From the NCBI RefSeq assembly GCF_014656295.1, contig NZ_BNCD01000011.1:62001-126000 (forward strand): DNA of 64,000 nt, given 5' to 3'. Source of the stretch: Streptomyces sulfonofaciens. GTDB taxonomy: Bacteria > Actinomycetota > Actinomycetes > Streptomycetales > Streptomycetaceae. This document shows, piece by piece, positions 34,836 through 43,826 of the stretch (positions are counted from its first letter, which is position 1; the number at the start of each line of letters is the position of its first letter). The notes under the pieces are model-generated. The model ran no database searches and was not told the DNA's origin. It worked only from the letters and a program-made list of their open reading frames with translations. The position numbers and the translations under genes are program-made.

Positions 34836-35755
34836 GTGGAATCCATCCGACGGCCGCCGAGCACCACCTCGGCGACCGGCTCGCCGCCCTGGTCGACGGC
34901 GAGCTGGGTCATGACGCCCGCGAGCGCGTCCTCGCGCACCTGGCGACCTGCCCGCGGTGCAAGGCCGAGGCCGACGCCCAGCGCCGCCTGAAGAACGTCT
35001 TCGCGGAAGCCGCCCCGCCGCCTCCGTCCGAGAGCTTCCTCGCGCGCCTCCAGGGGTTGCCCGGGGGCGATGACACCGGGCCGGACCCCTACGGCGGGGG
35101 AGGACTCGGGAGCGGCGGAGTCTTCAGCGTGACCGCCCCGCCTCCGCCGAACCCTCTGAAGCCGAGGTCGCGTGAGCCCTTCTCGCTCGACCCGGCCGGT
35201 GCCCAGGACCCGGTGCTCCCCGGCGCCGGGCACGGCTTCCGCATCCATGAGGTGGGCAGGCAGGAGGGCGAGCGTTCGGCGTCCCGCGGCCGGCGGTTCG
35301 CGTTCGCCGCGGCCGGTGCCGTGTCGCTGGCCGCGATAGCGCTCGGCGGTGTCTCGGCGGGTGCTCCGACCGCGGCCGGAGGCGGCAAGCAGAGCGGTCC
35401 GCCGAGCAATGCCACCCCACTGCGCACCTCCGGCCCCGTGACGGCCGCCGACACCGGCCGTCGCAGGGGCGCCAACCAGCCCGTGGCGCGCTCCTCCGAG
35501 CGTCCCGTCGTCGGCGACCCCGCCCCGGCCATCCCCATCGCCGCGACGGCCCCCCTGCTGCCCGGGATGCCCGCACCGCCCCGTTCCCCGGAGTCCGGCC
35601 CGGCGCTCAGCGCCCCCGCACCGCTCATACGTGCGCTTCCCACGGCCGCGTACACCGCTGAGCCCGGTTCCTCCTCCGGCAGCGCGTTCGCGCCCCCCGG
35701 CGGCCTTCTGGACACGGCACCCAAGTCGGGGGCCAGCGTACGGACGGTCCGCTAG
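34832..35755 (+). CDS. Zinc-containing anti-sigma factor (RseA-like)
   Basis: 307 residues. An N-terminal ZAS domain with His36, Cys40, Cys43 (HLATCPRC), which binds ECF sigma factors and can respond to oxidation; then a Pro/Gly linker, one transmembrane helix (about 150-170, FAFAAAGAVSLAAIALGGVS) and a low-complexity Pro/Ala outer tail. GTG overlaps the sigma stop. Expected to hold the sigma factor at the membrane until stress releases it. Confidence 0.9.
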   Translation: MSGIHPTAAEHHLGDRLAALVDGELGHDARERVLAHLATCPRCKAEADAQRRLKNVFAEAAPPPPSESFLARLQGLPGGDDTGPDPYGGGGLGSGGVFSVTAPPPPNPLKPRSREPFSLDPAGAQDPVLPGAGHGFRIHEVGRQEGERSASRGRRFAFAAAGAVSLAAIALGGVSAGAPTAAGGGKQSGPPSNATPLRTSGPVTAADTGRRRGANQPVARSSERPVVGDPAPAIPIAATAPLLPGMPAPPRSPESGPALSAPAPLIRALPTAAYTAEPGSSSGSAFAPPGGLLDTAPKSGASVRTVR

Positions 35756-36100
35756 GCGCTACCTGCTTCCTGCTGCGTGCGGCCTTTCGCAACCGAGGCC
35801 CGGCGGGTTGGCGGGTCGACGGGCGGGCGTGAGGAGCTGCGGGGGGCCGCGGCTTTTCATTGGACCTCGGCCTGGCGTTCCCGTGGCCGGGGGTCGGTTG
35901 CCCGTCTCCGGGGATCGGCAGTCGGGCGGGCCGGTGACACTGCGGGCTCCGGCGGTCGCTGTGGGGCGGTTGCCGCGGGCCGGTGGCCGTGGGGCGCCCG
36001 GGGCTTTGCCGCCGAGGGGCTGTGCGGCCGGTCCCAGGCTCTGTACAGGGCTCTGCGCAGGGCTCCGGCGTCCGCCCGGGGCCGCTCGGGGCCGCTCTTC

Positions 36101-36161
36101 GGTCACCCGCGGACGGGTCACCCGTCCTCCGGTCACCCGTCCGCGGGTCACCCCGTCACTC
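36101..36161. repeat. 15-base tandem repeat upstream of htrA
   Basis: Four units beginning GGTCACCCG at 36101, 36116, 36131 and 36146, diverging in the last six bases, followed by related inverted copies (GGTGACCC at 36188-36195). Confidence 0.8.
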
Positions 36162-36317
36162 GGGTCGTCCCCGCCGCCCGGGTCCGGTGACCCGTCACCC
36201 GGGCCCGTCATCCCTGCCGCCTCTGTCGCACCCTGCCGCCCCCTTCGCCCCGTGGTGTGCCGTCCGGACGGGCACCGACGGCCCCCTGAACCCGGCGGCA
36301 CGGGCTCTTCCGGACGC

Positions 36318-36348
36318 GGGCCGTACTGGGGCCGTACTGGGGCCGTAC
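36318..36348. repeat. 11-base tandem repeat
   Basis: GGGCCGTACTG repeated nearly three times, just before the candidate htrA promoter. Confidence 0.8.
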
Positions 36349-36365
36349 GTCTGCGGGCCGGGGCG

Positions 36366-36392
36366 GGAACCTGATTGAATCCTGGGTGTACG
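36366..36392 (+). promoter_or_regulatory. Candidate ECF-type promoter of htrA
   Basis: GGAAC (36366-36370) followed by an AT-rich spacer and GTGTACG about 17 bases later, 100 bases before htrA. Fits the -35 of SigE-type promoters; the -10 match is weak. Confidence 0.3.
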
Positions 36393-36490
36393 CGCCCCGG
36401 GGTTTCCGGCTGAGGGCGTCGACAGTCGTTGTGCGGTGATCGCCGCGTGGGCGGCCGCGGGCCGCGTCATGGGCCAGGTCTGGGGAGAGC

Positions 36491-38575
36491 ATGGACGAGG
36501 GGAAGCCCACGGAAGCGAAGTGGTGGAGCCGTCCCCGGCCGGGGACGCCGGACGACCCCCTGACGGCCGGCACACCCGGCACACCCGACGCCTCCGGAAC
36601 GCAGGGGCCGGGCGCTGCCGGTGCGCGGGACACGGCGGCTCCGACGGAGGACGGCCCCGGAGAGGGCCACGGCACGCTCTCCGGGGCTTCCGCGGGCGAG
36701 GGGGTCCCCGACCCCGCGCCTGCGCCCGACCGCGCTCCAGCGGGCCCCACACCGCCTCGGGACCCCGCGTCGCCCCAGGCCCCGGCGCCCACCGGCCCCG
36801 CGGCCCGCGAGGTACCCGCAGGCGCCCCGCCCGAGGACGCCGCCACCCCGCGACCCGGCGCGCAGGACCGTCCGCGGCCCCTGCATGACCCGGACCCCTA
36901 CGACACCCCTCCCTACGGCGAGCCGGGGCCCTGGGCGCCCGCGCCGCCGGTCCAGCATCCGGGGACCACACCCGCCCAGGGCACCCCGCTGCCGCCCCTG
37001 GGGGCCCCGGGGCCACTCGGCGGCACCCCGCCGCACGACACCGGCGCACCGGGCGGCACGCCTGCGTACGGGACCCCGGCCCCGATGGGCACCCCGGCGC
37101 ACGGCACGCCCCTGCCCGGCGGCCTCGCCCAGGGCACGACCCCGTCCGCGCCCGCCCCGGCCCCCGCCGGCGGCACCCCCCACCACGCCCCCGCGTACCG
37201 CGCCCCCGAGCCCGCGTACGGCGGCGATCCGCACTACCAGGGCTCAGCCGCCGCCCCGGGGGCCGCGGCGCCCGGCGCCGACGCGTACACCTCCCCCGCC
37301 CCCGCCCCCGTCCCCGCGTCCGCGTCCGCCGCCGGGACCGGTGGCCAGGGGTCCGGCGGGCACTGGCAGCCGTACGACCCGTGGGCGGCACCGCTCCAGC
37401 AGACCGGGGCCGCGCCGCAGGACCGACGGCGCGGCCGGCGCGGCGGGCTCGTACGGGTGGCACTGGTCGCGCTGCTCGCGGGGCTGCTGGGCGGCGCGCT
37501 CGGCTCGCACCTGGAGCGCGACGGCGGCACCGACATCAAGCTTCCCCAGGCCGGCGTGGAGCCCAAGGAGCGCGACCCGGGCAGCGTGGCCGGGATCGCC
37601 GCCAGCGCACTGCCCAGCGTGGTGACCATGCACGTCCGCGGCGACGAGGAGCAGGGCACCGGCACCGGCTTCATCCTGGACAAGCAGGGTCATATCCTGA
37701 CGAACAATCACGTGGTGGAACCCGCCGGGGCGGACGGCGACATCTCGGTGACCTTCAGCGGCGGCCAGACCGCGCGGGGCACCGTCGTGGGCCGCGACAC
37801 CGGGTACGACCTTGCGGTCGTCAAGGTCTCCGGTGTCTCCGGGCTCAGGCCGCTGGCGCTCGGCAACTCGGACAACGTCCAGGTCGGCGACCCCGTGGTG
37901 GCCATAGGGGCGCCGTTCGACCTCGCCAACACGGTCACGTCCGGCATCATCAGCGCCAAGGAGCGCCCCATCACCACCGCGGGCGACGGCAAGGGCGGCG
38001 GCAGCGACGTCAGCTACGTCGACGCCCTTCAGACCGACGCCCCGATAAATCCGGGCAATTCAGGCGGTCCGCTGGTGGACGGCAAGGCGCGCGTCATCGG
38101 CATCAACAGCGCCATCCGCTCCGCGGACGACGGGCAGAGCCTGGAAGGCGGCCAGTCGGGCTCCATCGGCCTGGGCTTCGCCATCCCCGTGAACCAGGCC
38201 AAGCGGGTGGCGGAGGAGTTGATCAACACCGGTGCGGCCACGCATCCCGTGATAGGCGTCACACTCGACATGGACTACACCGGTGACGGCGCCCGTGTCG
38301 GCGACCAGGGCAACACGGGCGGGGCCGCGGTCGAGCACGGCGGTCCGGCGGACCGGGCGGGCATCCGCCCGGGCGATGTCATCACCCGGGTGAACGGCCT
38401 GCGCATCCACTCGGGCGAGGAGCTGATCGTGAAGATCCGTGCTCACCGCCCCGGTGACAGGCTCGACCTCACGTTGGAGCGCGGCGGCCCCGTCGAGGGC
38501 GACGGGCGGGACCCCGAGGACGAGGGCCGGCAGCAGAAGGTCACCCTGGTGCTCGGCGCCGCCAAGGGAAACTGA
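36491..38575 (+). CDS. HtrA/DegP-like membrane serine protease with PDZ domain
   Basis: 694 residues. About 310 Pro/Gly-rich cytoplasmic residues, a transmembrane helix (RVALVALLAGLLGGALGS), then a trypsin-like domain with triad His407 (TNNHVV), Asp440 (GYDLAVVKV) and Ser524 (NPGNSGGPL), and a C-terminal PDZ domain (GGPADRAGIRPGDVITRVNG). Degrades or chaperones misfolded envelope proteins. Lies after sigma/anti-sigma as in the mycobacterial sigE-rseA-htrA set. ATG with GGGGAGAG upstream. Confidence 0.95.
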   Translation: MDEGKPTEAKWWSRPRPGTPDDPLTAGTPGTPDASGTQGPGAAGARDTAAPTEDGPGEGHGTLSGASAGEGVPDPAPAPDRAPAGPTPPRDPASPQAPAPTGPAAREVPAGAPPEDAATPRPGAQDRPRPLHDPDPYDTPPYGEPGPWAPAPPVQHPGTTPAQGTPLPPLGAPGPLGGTPPHDTGAPGGTPAYGTPAPMGTPAHGTPLPGGLAQGTTPSAPAPAPAGGTPHHAPAYRAPEPAYGGDPHYQGSAAAPGAAAPGADAYTSPAPAPVPASASAAGTGGQGSGGHWQPYDPWAAPLQQTGAAPQDRRRGRRGGLVRVALVALLAGLLGGALGSHLERDGGTDIKLPQAGVEPKERDPGSVAGIAASALPSVVTMHVRGDEEQGTGTGFILDKQGHILTNNHVVEPAGADGDISVTFSGGQTARGTVVGRDTGYDLAVVKVSGVSGLRPLALGNSDNVQVGDPVVAIGAPFDLANTVTSGIISAKERPITTAGDGKGGGSDVSYVDALQTDAPINPGNSGGPLVDGKARVIGINSAIRSADDGQSLEGGQSGSIGLGFAIPVNQAKRVAEELINTGAATHPVIGVTLDMDYTGDGARVGDQGNTGGAAVEHGGPADRAGIRPGDVITRVNGLRIHSGEELIVKIRAHRPGDRLDLTLERGGPVEGDGRDPEDEGRQQKVTLVLGAAKGN

Positions 38576-38584
38576 CGGCGAACA

Positions 38585-38600
38585 CCCCGGGAAGCCGGGG
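38585..38600 (+). terminator. Small hairpin after htrA
   Basis: CCCCGG-GAAG-CCGGGG; weak, may only attenuate before tatB. Confidence 0.3.
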
Positions 38601-38747
38601 ACCGTCACCAACGCCGCGGCCCGGGAGAGTACCGGACAGACCGGGTCCCCGGGTACCGTGGACCCGGTCCCGCCCATGGACGTCCTGCCACGGAGGACCG
38701 GCACCGTAGACCTGCCGCGGGCCGAGGACATCGCGAGGAGCTGCAAG

Positions 38748-39203
38748 GTGTTCAATGACATAGGCCCACTTGAGGTAGTGACGCTCGTCGTCCTCGCCGT
38801 GCTCGTCTTCGGCCCGGACAAGCTGCCCAAGGTCATCCAGGACGTCTCGCGCACGATCCGCAAGATCCGAGAGTTCTCGGAGAGCGCCAAGCAGGACATC
38901 CGCAACGAGCTCGGGCCCGAGTTCAAGGACTTCGAGTTCGAGGACCTCAACCCCAAGACGTTCATCCGCAAGCAGTTGGACAACGAGGACCTGGGCCTCA
39001 AGGAGATCCGCAACGGCTTCGACCTGAAGAAGGAGATGGCCGACGTCGCGGACGCCGTGCACGGCCGCGACGGTGACTCCGCCGCCTCCTCGGGTGCGTC
39101 AGGCGGCTCCGGGTCGTCCTCGGCCGGACGCGTGGACATGACCAAGAAGCCCGAGAAGCCCGGCCCGAGCGACCCGCCGCCCTTCGACGCCGACGCGACC
39201 TGA
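38748..39203 (+). CDS. tatB: Twin-arginine translocase subunit TatB
   Basis: 151 residues from GTG 38748 (GAGGAG seven bases upstream). N-terminal membrane helix FNDIGPLEVVTLVVLAVLVF with Glu at position 8, hinge GPDKLP, then a long amphipathic helix and a charged tail. Forms the Tat receptor with TatC, which is not in this window. Follows htrA as in Mycobacterium. The importer lipoprotein at 5769-7553 carries a twin-arginine signal and would be a client. Confidence 0.92.
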   Translation: MFNDIGPLEVVTLVVLAVLVFGPDKLPKVIQDVSRTIRKIREFSESAKQDIRNELGPEFKDFEFEDLNPKTFIRKQLDNEDLGLKEIRNGFDLKKEMADVADAVHGRDGDSAASSGASGGSGSSSAGRVDMTKKPEKPGPSDPPPFDADAT

Positions 39204-39465
39204 TCGACACCCCCGGGCCCCGACCGGCGTCGCCACGTCCGACCGGCGTCGCCCCGGCCCACCGGAATCGGGCCTGTCCGACCGGTGGCGCCGCCCGTGC
39301 GAGTACGCCTACCACCGGCCGCGGCGCGCCCTCCCACCGGCCGGTTTTCCTTGATCACGCAGACCGGGTGGTTATTCTGCCTTGTTGGTGTGCGGAGCCG
39401 GCGGAAGAGTTCGCCCATGGGGTGGAACGCGCGGCTCCGACGGAAGCGAGGAGGCGCGCGGGCAG

Positions 39466-40131
39466 ATGGAAACGACGAGCCGTATGGGTGATCAGCCGCC
39501 CAGGACACCGGGAGAACCGGGCACGTCCACGGCCGCCCCACGCCTGGTCGACGGGTTCCTCATGGCGCCGTTCCGCTGGTACGGGCTGGACGACGCCTTC
39601 ATGGGGCCGCGTTGGCTGATGCACGTCGGCGCTTCGGCGGACGGATCGGTCGAGCACGGTTCGATCGGCCACGGTGACGAGCCCTCGGTGCGCAGCGAGG
39701 GCACCGAGGGGGACGGCAGGGAGCGTTTCGCGGTGGTCGTCACCGTCGGGGCCAGCCCGGTGCGGCGCAGCGCGGACGGCTCCGGAGTGCTGGAGGCCAC
39801 CTCCGTCTCCTCCGCGGCCTGGCTCGCCGGCGTCGGACTGCTCTCGGTCACCTGGCCGGGGCACATGGACCACTCCCTGCGGGACGACTGGCTGGAGCAG
39901 CAGACCGAGACCGCCTGGGTGCTCGCCGACGACCTCGAAGGACCCGACTGGGCCGTGCTCTCGCTGCCGGTGGACGGGATCGCAACCCCGTTCCACTACC
40001 GCGAGTCCGAGTACGGCTGGGTGCTCGCCGGATCCACCTCCCAGGGAGTGCACCTGGGCGCCTACGGACGCGGAATGAGCGCGTACGGAGTGGGATTCTC
40101 GGTGATCAAGGACATCACGGCGTACGGCTGA
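39466..40131 (+). CDS. Conserved hypothetical protein
   Basis: 221 residues from ATG 39466 (GGAGG 11 bases upstream); ATG 39484 is an alternative. No membrane helix or known motif. The C-terminal half is rich in Gly and aromatic residues (FHYRESEYGWVLAGSTSQG). Between tatB and mrp. Streptomycete-type hypothetical; function not recognised. Confidence 0.7.
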   Translation: METTSRMGDQPPRTPGEPGTSTAAPRLVDGFLMAPFRWYGLDDAFMGPRWLMHVGASADGSVEHGSIGHGDEPSVRSEGTEGDGRERFAVVVTVGASPVRRSADGSGVLEATSVSSAAWLAGVGLLSVTWPGHMDHSLRDDWLEQQTETAWVLADDLEGPDWAVLSLPVDGIATPFHYRESEYGWVLAGSTSQGVHLGAYGRGMSAYGVGFSVIKDITAYG

Positions 40132-40402
40132 CCGCCGCGTACGCCCGGCTGGAGCAGGCCACCGCGGCCCGGGCCCGGTGGCCTGGACTCGGTGGCCCGG
40201 GCCCGGCGGGCGAGCCCGGAGTCCGGATCCGGCCACCTGTGCTCGTCTCCGGGCTGGAGCCCCGACCCGGTCGCCTGTGCCCGTCCGGGCCGGAGGCCGG
40301 GCCCACCGCCCGTGCCGCCCGGCTGCGCCCGGGCCCGGCGGTCCGGTCCGGCGGTCCGGGTCCGGACCGCCCGTGGCCACGGGGCCGGCCCGACCGCCGT
40401 GA

Positions 40403-41536
40403 TCAGAACTTGTTGCGCGGCGTGATGCCCAGCGACATGCCCGCGAGGCCCCGCTCGCGTGAGCCCAGCTTGCCGGCGATGTCGCGCAGGGCGGCGCCCG
40501 CCGGGGAGTCCGGGTCGGTGATCACCACCGGCTTGCCCTCGTCACCGCCCTCACGCAGCCGTACGTCGATCGGGATGGCGCCGAGCACGGGCACGTTCGC
40601 GCCCGTGGCCCTGGTCAGGCCGTCGGCGACGAGCTGTCCGCCACCGGTGCCGAAGATGTCGACCATCTCGCCGCAGTGCGGGCAGGGCAGCCCCGACATG
40701 TTCTCGACGACACCGACGATCTTCTGGTGGGTCTGCACGGCGATCGAACCGGCCCGTTCGGCGACCTCGGCCGCCGCCTGCTGAGGAGTGGTGACGACCA
40801 GGATCTCGGCGTTCGGCACCAACTGGGCCACGGAGATGGCGATGTCACCGGTGCCGGGCGGCAGGTCGAGCAGCAGCACGTCGAGGTCGCCCCAGAAGAC
40901 GTCGGCGAGGAACTGCTGGAGGGCGCGGTGCAGCATCGGGCCCCGCCAGACCACCGGTGCGTTGCCCGGGGTGAACATGCCGATCGAGATGACCTTCACA
41001 CCGTTCGCGTACGGCGGCATGATCATGTTCTCGACCTGGGTGGGTCGGCCGTCCGCGCCCAGCATGCGGGGGACGCTGTGACCGTAGATGTCCGCGTCGA
41101 CCACACCGACCTTGAGGCCGTCCGCCGCCATCGCCGCGGCGAGGTTGACCGTCACCGAGGACTTGCCGACGCCGCCCTTGCCGGAGGCGACCGCGTACAC
41201 GCGGGTCAGTGAGCCCGGCTTGGCGAAGGGGATCTCGCGTTCGGCCTGTCCGCCGCGGAGCGAGGTCGCGAGTTCGCGGCGCTGCTCGTCGCTCATCACG
41301 TCCAGGGAGACACCGACGCGGGTGACGCCCTCGACCGCCGAGACCGCCTCGGTCACGCTCTGCGTGATCGTGTCGCGCATCGGGCAGCCGGAGACCGTGA
41401 GGTAGACGGTGACCGCCACGGCGCCGTCCGCGCCGACCTCCACCGATTTGACCATCCCCAGCTCGGTGATGGGCCGCTGGATCTCGGGATCGTTCACCGT
41501 CGCCAGCGCTTGGTGCACCGCGTCTTCCGTAACCAT
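40403..41536 (-). CDS. mrp: Mrp/ApbC-family Fe-S cluster carrier ATPase
   Basis: 377 residues. N-terminal MIP18/DUF59 domain (TVNDPEIQRPITELGMV), deviant Walker A GKGGVGKSS at 119-127, Switch DLPPGTGD and C-terminal cluster-binding pair Cys285/Cys288 (CPHC). Transfers Fe-S clusters to apoproteins in the cytosol. The start at ATG 41536 is predicted leaderless (TACCAT seven bases upstream). Confidence 0.95.
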   Translation of the reverse strand: MVTEDAVHQALATVNDPEIQRPITELGMVKSVEVGADGAVAVTVYLTVSGCPMRDTITQSVTEAVSAVEGVTRVGVSLDVMSDEQRRELATSLRGGQAEREIPFAKPGSLTRVYAVASGKGGVGKSSVTVNLAAAMAADGLKVGVVDADIYGHSVPRMLGADGRPTQVENMIMPPYANGVKVISIGMFTPGNAPVVWRGPMLHRALQQFLADVFWGDLDVLLLDLPPGTGDIAISVAQLVPNAEILVVTTPQQAAAEVAERAGSIAVQTHQKIVGVVENMSGLPCPHCGEMVDIFGTGGGQLVADGLTRATGANVPVLGAIPIDVRLREGGDEGKPVVITDPDSPAGAALRDIAGKLGSRERGLAGMSLGITPRNKF

Positions 41537-41543
41537 GACAACG

Positions 41544-41549
41544 ATGGTA
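41544..41549 (-). promoter_or_regulatory. -10 box of a leaderless promoter (mrp)
   Basis: TACCAT, seven bases before ATG 41536; no ribosome site. Confidence 0.5.
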
Positions 41550-41611
41550 CGGCGCCGCGGGCATGTTCCTCCGAGGGCGCCGGTGGTCGGGCCCGCGGTG
41601 TGAGGTGGGTC

Positions 41612-42190
41612 TCAGCGGTTGCGGCTGCCGTCGCCGTGGGCCCTCGGGGGCGTGCCCTCCAGCGTCCTGACGAGGTCTTCGAGCTCGGAGCGTATCCAGT
41701 CGCGGGTGGCGACCTCGCCGAGGCCGGTGCGCAGGGCGGCCACCTCACGGCTGAGGTACTCGGTGTCCGCGATCGACCGCTCGTTCTGCTTGCGGTCCTG
41801 TTCCAGGTTGACCCGGTCCCGGTCGTCCTGGCGGTTCTGCGCCAGCAGGATCAGCGGGGCGGCGTAGGAGGCCTGCAACGACAGCGCGAGCGTGAGGAAG
41901 ATGAAGGGGTACTCGTCGAAGCGGACCGCTTCCGGGGCGAAGACGTTCCACCCGATCCAGACGACGACGGTGATCGTCATCCAGACGATGAACCGGCCCG
42001 TGCCCAGGAACCGCGCGATCCGCTCGGACAGCCGGCCGAAGGCGTCCGGATCGTACTCCGGCCACAGCCTGCGGCGCGGCGCCAGCGGCTGGTCCAGGCG
42101 GACGCGTGCCGGCCCCGTCCGGGCCGGCTCGCCGCGCGGCTCGCGCTCGCGGTGCTCCCGCAGGTCCCGGCGCTCACGGTCGGCCGCCAT
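41612..42190 (-). CDS. DUF1003 membrane protein
   Basis: 192 residues. A basic N-terminus, then two transmembrane helices (about 62-84 and 95-118) in the DUF1003 pattern with FDEYPFIFLTLALSLQASYA and ILLAQNRQDDRDR, then a coiled coil. Begins 17 bases inside the MgtE_N/CBS gene, so the two are coupled. Functions presumably with that protein; role unknown. Confidence 0.9.
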   Translation of the reverse strand: MAADRERRDLREHREREPRGEPARTGPARVRLDQPLAPRRRLWPEYDPDAFGRLSERIARFLGTGRFIVWMTITVVVWIGWNVFAPEAVRFDEYPFIFLTLALSLQASYAAPLILLAQNRQDDRDRVNLEQDRKQNERSIADTEYLSREVAALRTGLGEVATRDWIRSELEDLVRTLEGTPPRAHGDGSRNR

Positions 42191-43508
42191 CGGCCACCTC
42201 CCCGGAGAACTGGAAGTCCGTCTCCCGCCAGTCCTCCGGCAGCAGGTGGTCGAGCACGTCGTCGACGGTGACGGCGCCGAGCAGCGCTCCGCCCTCGTCG
42301 ACTACGGGTGCGGCCACCATGTCGTAGGCGGCGAAGAAGCCGGCCACCGCGGGCAGCGCGGTCTCCGGGTCGAGGGCCTGGAGGTCGTCGTCGAGCAGCG
42401 AGCCGACCAGCGAGAACGGCGGGTCGCGCAGCAGCCGCTGGAAGTGCACGGTGCCCAGGTACTTGCCGGTCGGGGTCTCCTCCGGCGGCCGGCACACGTA
42501 CACCTGCGCGGCGAGCGCGGGGGAGATGTCGGGGTTGCGGACGCGGGCCAGCGCGTCGGCGACCGTGGCGTCAGGGCGCAGCACCACCGGGTCGGTGGTC
42601 ATCAGGCCGCCGGCCGTGCGCTCCTCGTAGGCCATCAGCCGTCGCATGTCGGCCGCCTCGGAGGGCCGCATGAGGTCGAGCAGGCGCTCCACGTCCTCCT
42701 GCGGCAGTTCGCCGAGCAGGTCGGCCGCGTCGTCCGGGTCCATCGCCTCCAGCACGTCGGCGGCCCGCTCGTCCTTGAGCTTGCCGAGGATCTCGATCTG
42801 GTCGTCCTCGGGCAGCTCTTCGAGGACGTCGGCGAGCCGGTCGTCGTCCAGGGCGGCGGCGACCTCGGCGCGCCGCTTGGGCGAGAGGTGGTGCAGGACG
42901 TTCGCCAGGTCCGCGGGGCGAAGCTGCTCGAAGGTGGCGAGCAGGTTCTCGGCGCCCTGGCCCTGCTCCTCCAGGGTGAAGCCGGTCACCGCGGACCACT
43001 CCACGGTCAGCGTCTCGCCCTTGTGCCGCCGGAAGGTGCCGCTCCTGCCCCTGCGCACGAAGACGCGGTCGATCTCCCAGTCGCGGCGGGCCGGCAGCCG
43101 CTGGACGGACAGGTCGAGGACGGTCACCTCCTCGCCCGTCTCGACCAGCCGTACCCGGCGGTCCAGCAGCTCACCGAAGACGAGCCGCTCCGCGGGACGC
43201 TGCTGGAAGCGCTGGACGTTCAGCACGCCCGTGGTGATGACCTGGCCCGACTCGATGCCGGTGATCCGGGTGATGGGCAGGAAGATCCGGCGGCGGGTGG
43301 CCAGTTCCACGACGAGGCCGAGCACCCGGGGCGGGCGGCGCGCCAGGGTCTCCAGGCGGACGCCGTCGGCGGTGCGCTCGGCACGCGGCTCCTGGGTGCG
43401 CAGCATGACCACCAGGTCGCGGACCCGGCCGACGTGGTCGCCGTTCGGATCGAACACGGCGACGCCGGAGAGGTGGGAGACGAAGATCCGGGGGGCGCCT
43501 GCGGCCAT
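42174..43508 (-). CDS. PRC-barrel / MgtE_N / CBS protein without membrane domain
   Basis: 444 residues. A PRC-barrel-like region (IFVSHLSGVAVFDPNGDHVG), a second beta domain, an MgtE N-terminal superhelix (LHHLSPKRRAEVAAALDDDR and DDQIEILGKLKDERAADVLE) and two CBS motifs (TTDPVVLRPDATVADAL, then MVAAPVVDEGGALLGAVTVD). The transmembrane channel of MgtE is missing, leaving a free Mg/adenylate-sensing module, coupled to DUF1003 and near CorA. ATG with AAGGAGG eight bases upstream. Confidence 0.9.
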   Translation of the reverse strand: MAAGAPRIFVSHLSGVAVFDPNGDHVGRVRDLVVMLRTQEPRAERTADGVRLETLARRPPRVLGLVVELATRRRIFLPITRITGIESGQVITTGVLNVQRFQQRPAERLVFGELLDRRVRLVETGEEVTVLDLSVQRLPARRDWEIDRVFVRRGRSGTFRRHKGETLTVEWSAVTGFTLEEQGQGAENLLATFEQLRPADLANVLHHLSPKRRAEVAAALDDDRLADVLEELPEDDQIEILGKLKDERAADVLEAMDPDDAADLLGELPQEDVERLLDLMRPSEAADMRRLMAYEERTAGGLMTTDPVVLRPDATVADALARVRNPDISPALAAQVYVCRPPEETPTGKYLGTVHFQRLLRDPPFSLVGSLLDDDLQALDPETALPAVAGFFAAYDMVAAPVVDEGGALLGAVTVDDVLDHLLPEDWRETDFQFSGEVADGGRP

Positions 43509-43826
43509 GCTGTGCGCCTCCTTGGTGGTGCGTGACGTCCGACTCGGTGGTTCGCGACGTCCGGTGGTTCCCGGCGGACCGGAGCGGGCGTGAGCGGTTC
43601 CGGCAGATCACTTCATTGCCGCCCATATGCGCCTCAGGCTAGTCCGTCCCGGTCGGGTATGCCTTGGTGGAGGATGTGCGGGGGCGGGCCGGGCGGGGGT
43701 GCGGGACTCGCGCCGTCCCGCCCGGGAGGCACCGGTACGCTGGCGCCCGGCCGCCGGATGCGTGACCGCGATGCGTCCCGACGGCGGCGCCCCCTGACCG
43801 CTCCCGGACGAGAGGCAGCCCTCCTC
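43509..43826. other. 318-base divergent gap
   Basis: Promoters for the MgtE_N protein (minus) and the lipoprotein (plus) must lie here. GACGTCCG occurs twice (43534 and 43555 regions). No further structure recognised. Confidence 0.4.

Larger units (their letters stand above)
35756..36490. other. 735-base gap between anti-sigma and htrA with minisatellites
   Basis: No gene supported despite long open frames. Contains the 15-base repeat at 36101-36161, an 11-base repeat at 36318-36348 and a candidate ECF promoter at 36366. Confidence 0.5.

Noticed and set aside
39221..39253. Direct repeat CGACCGGCGTCGCC twice
   Set aside because: Only two short copies in a GC-rich tatB trailer; expected by chance or local slippage.
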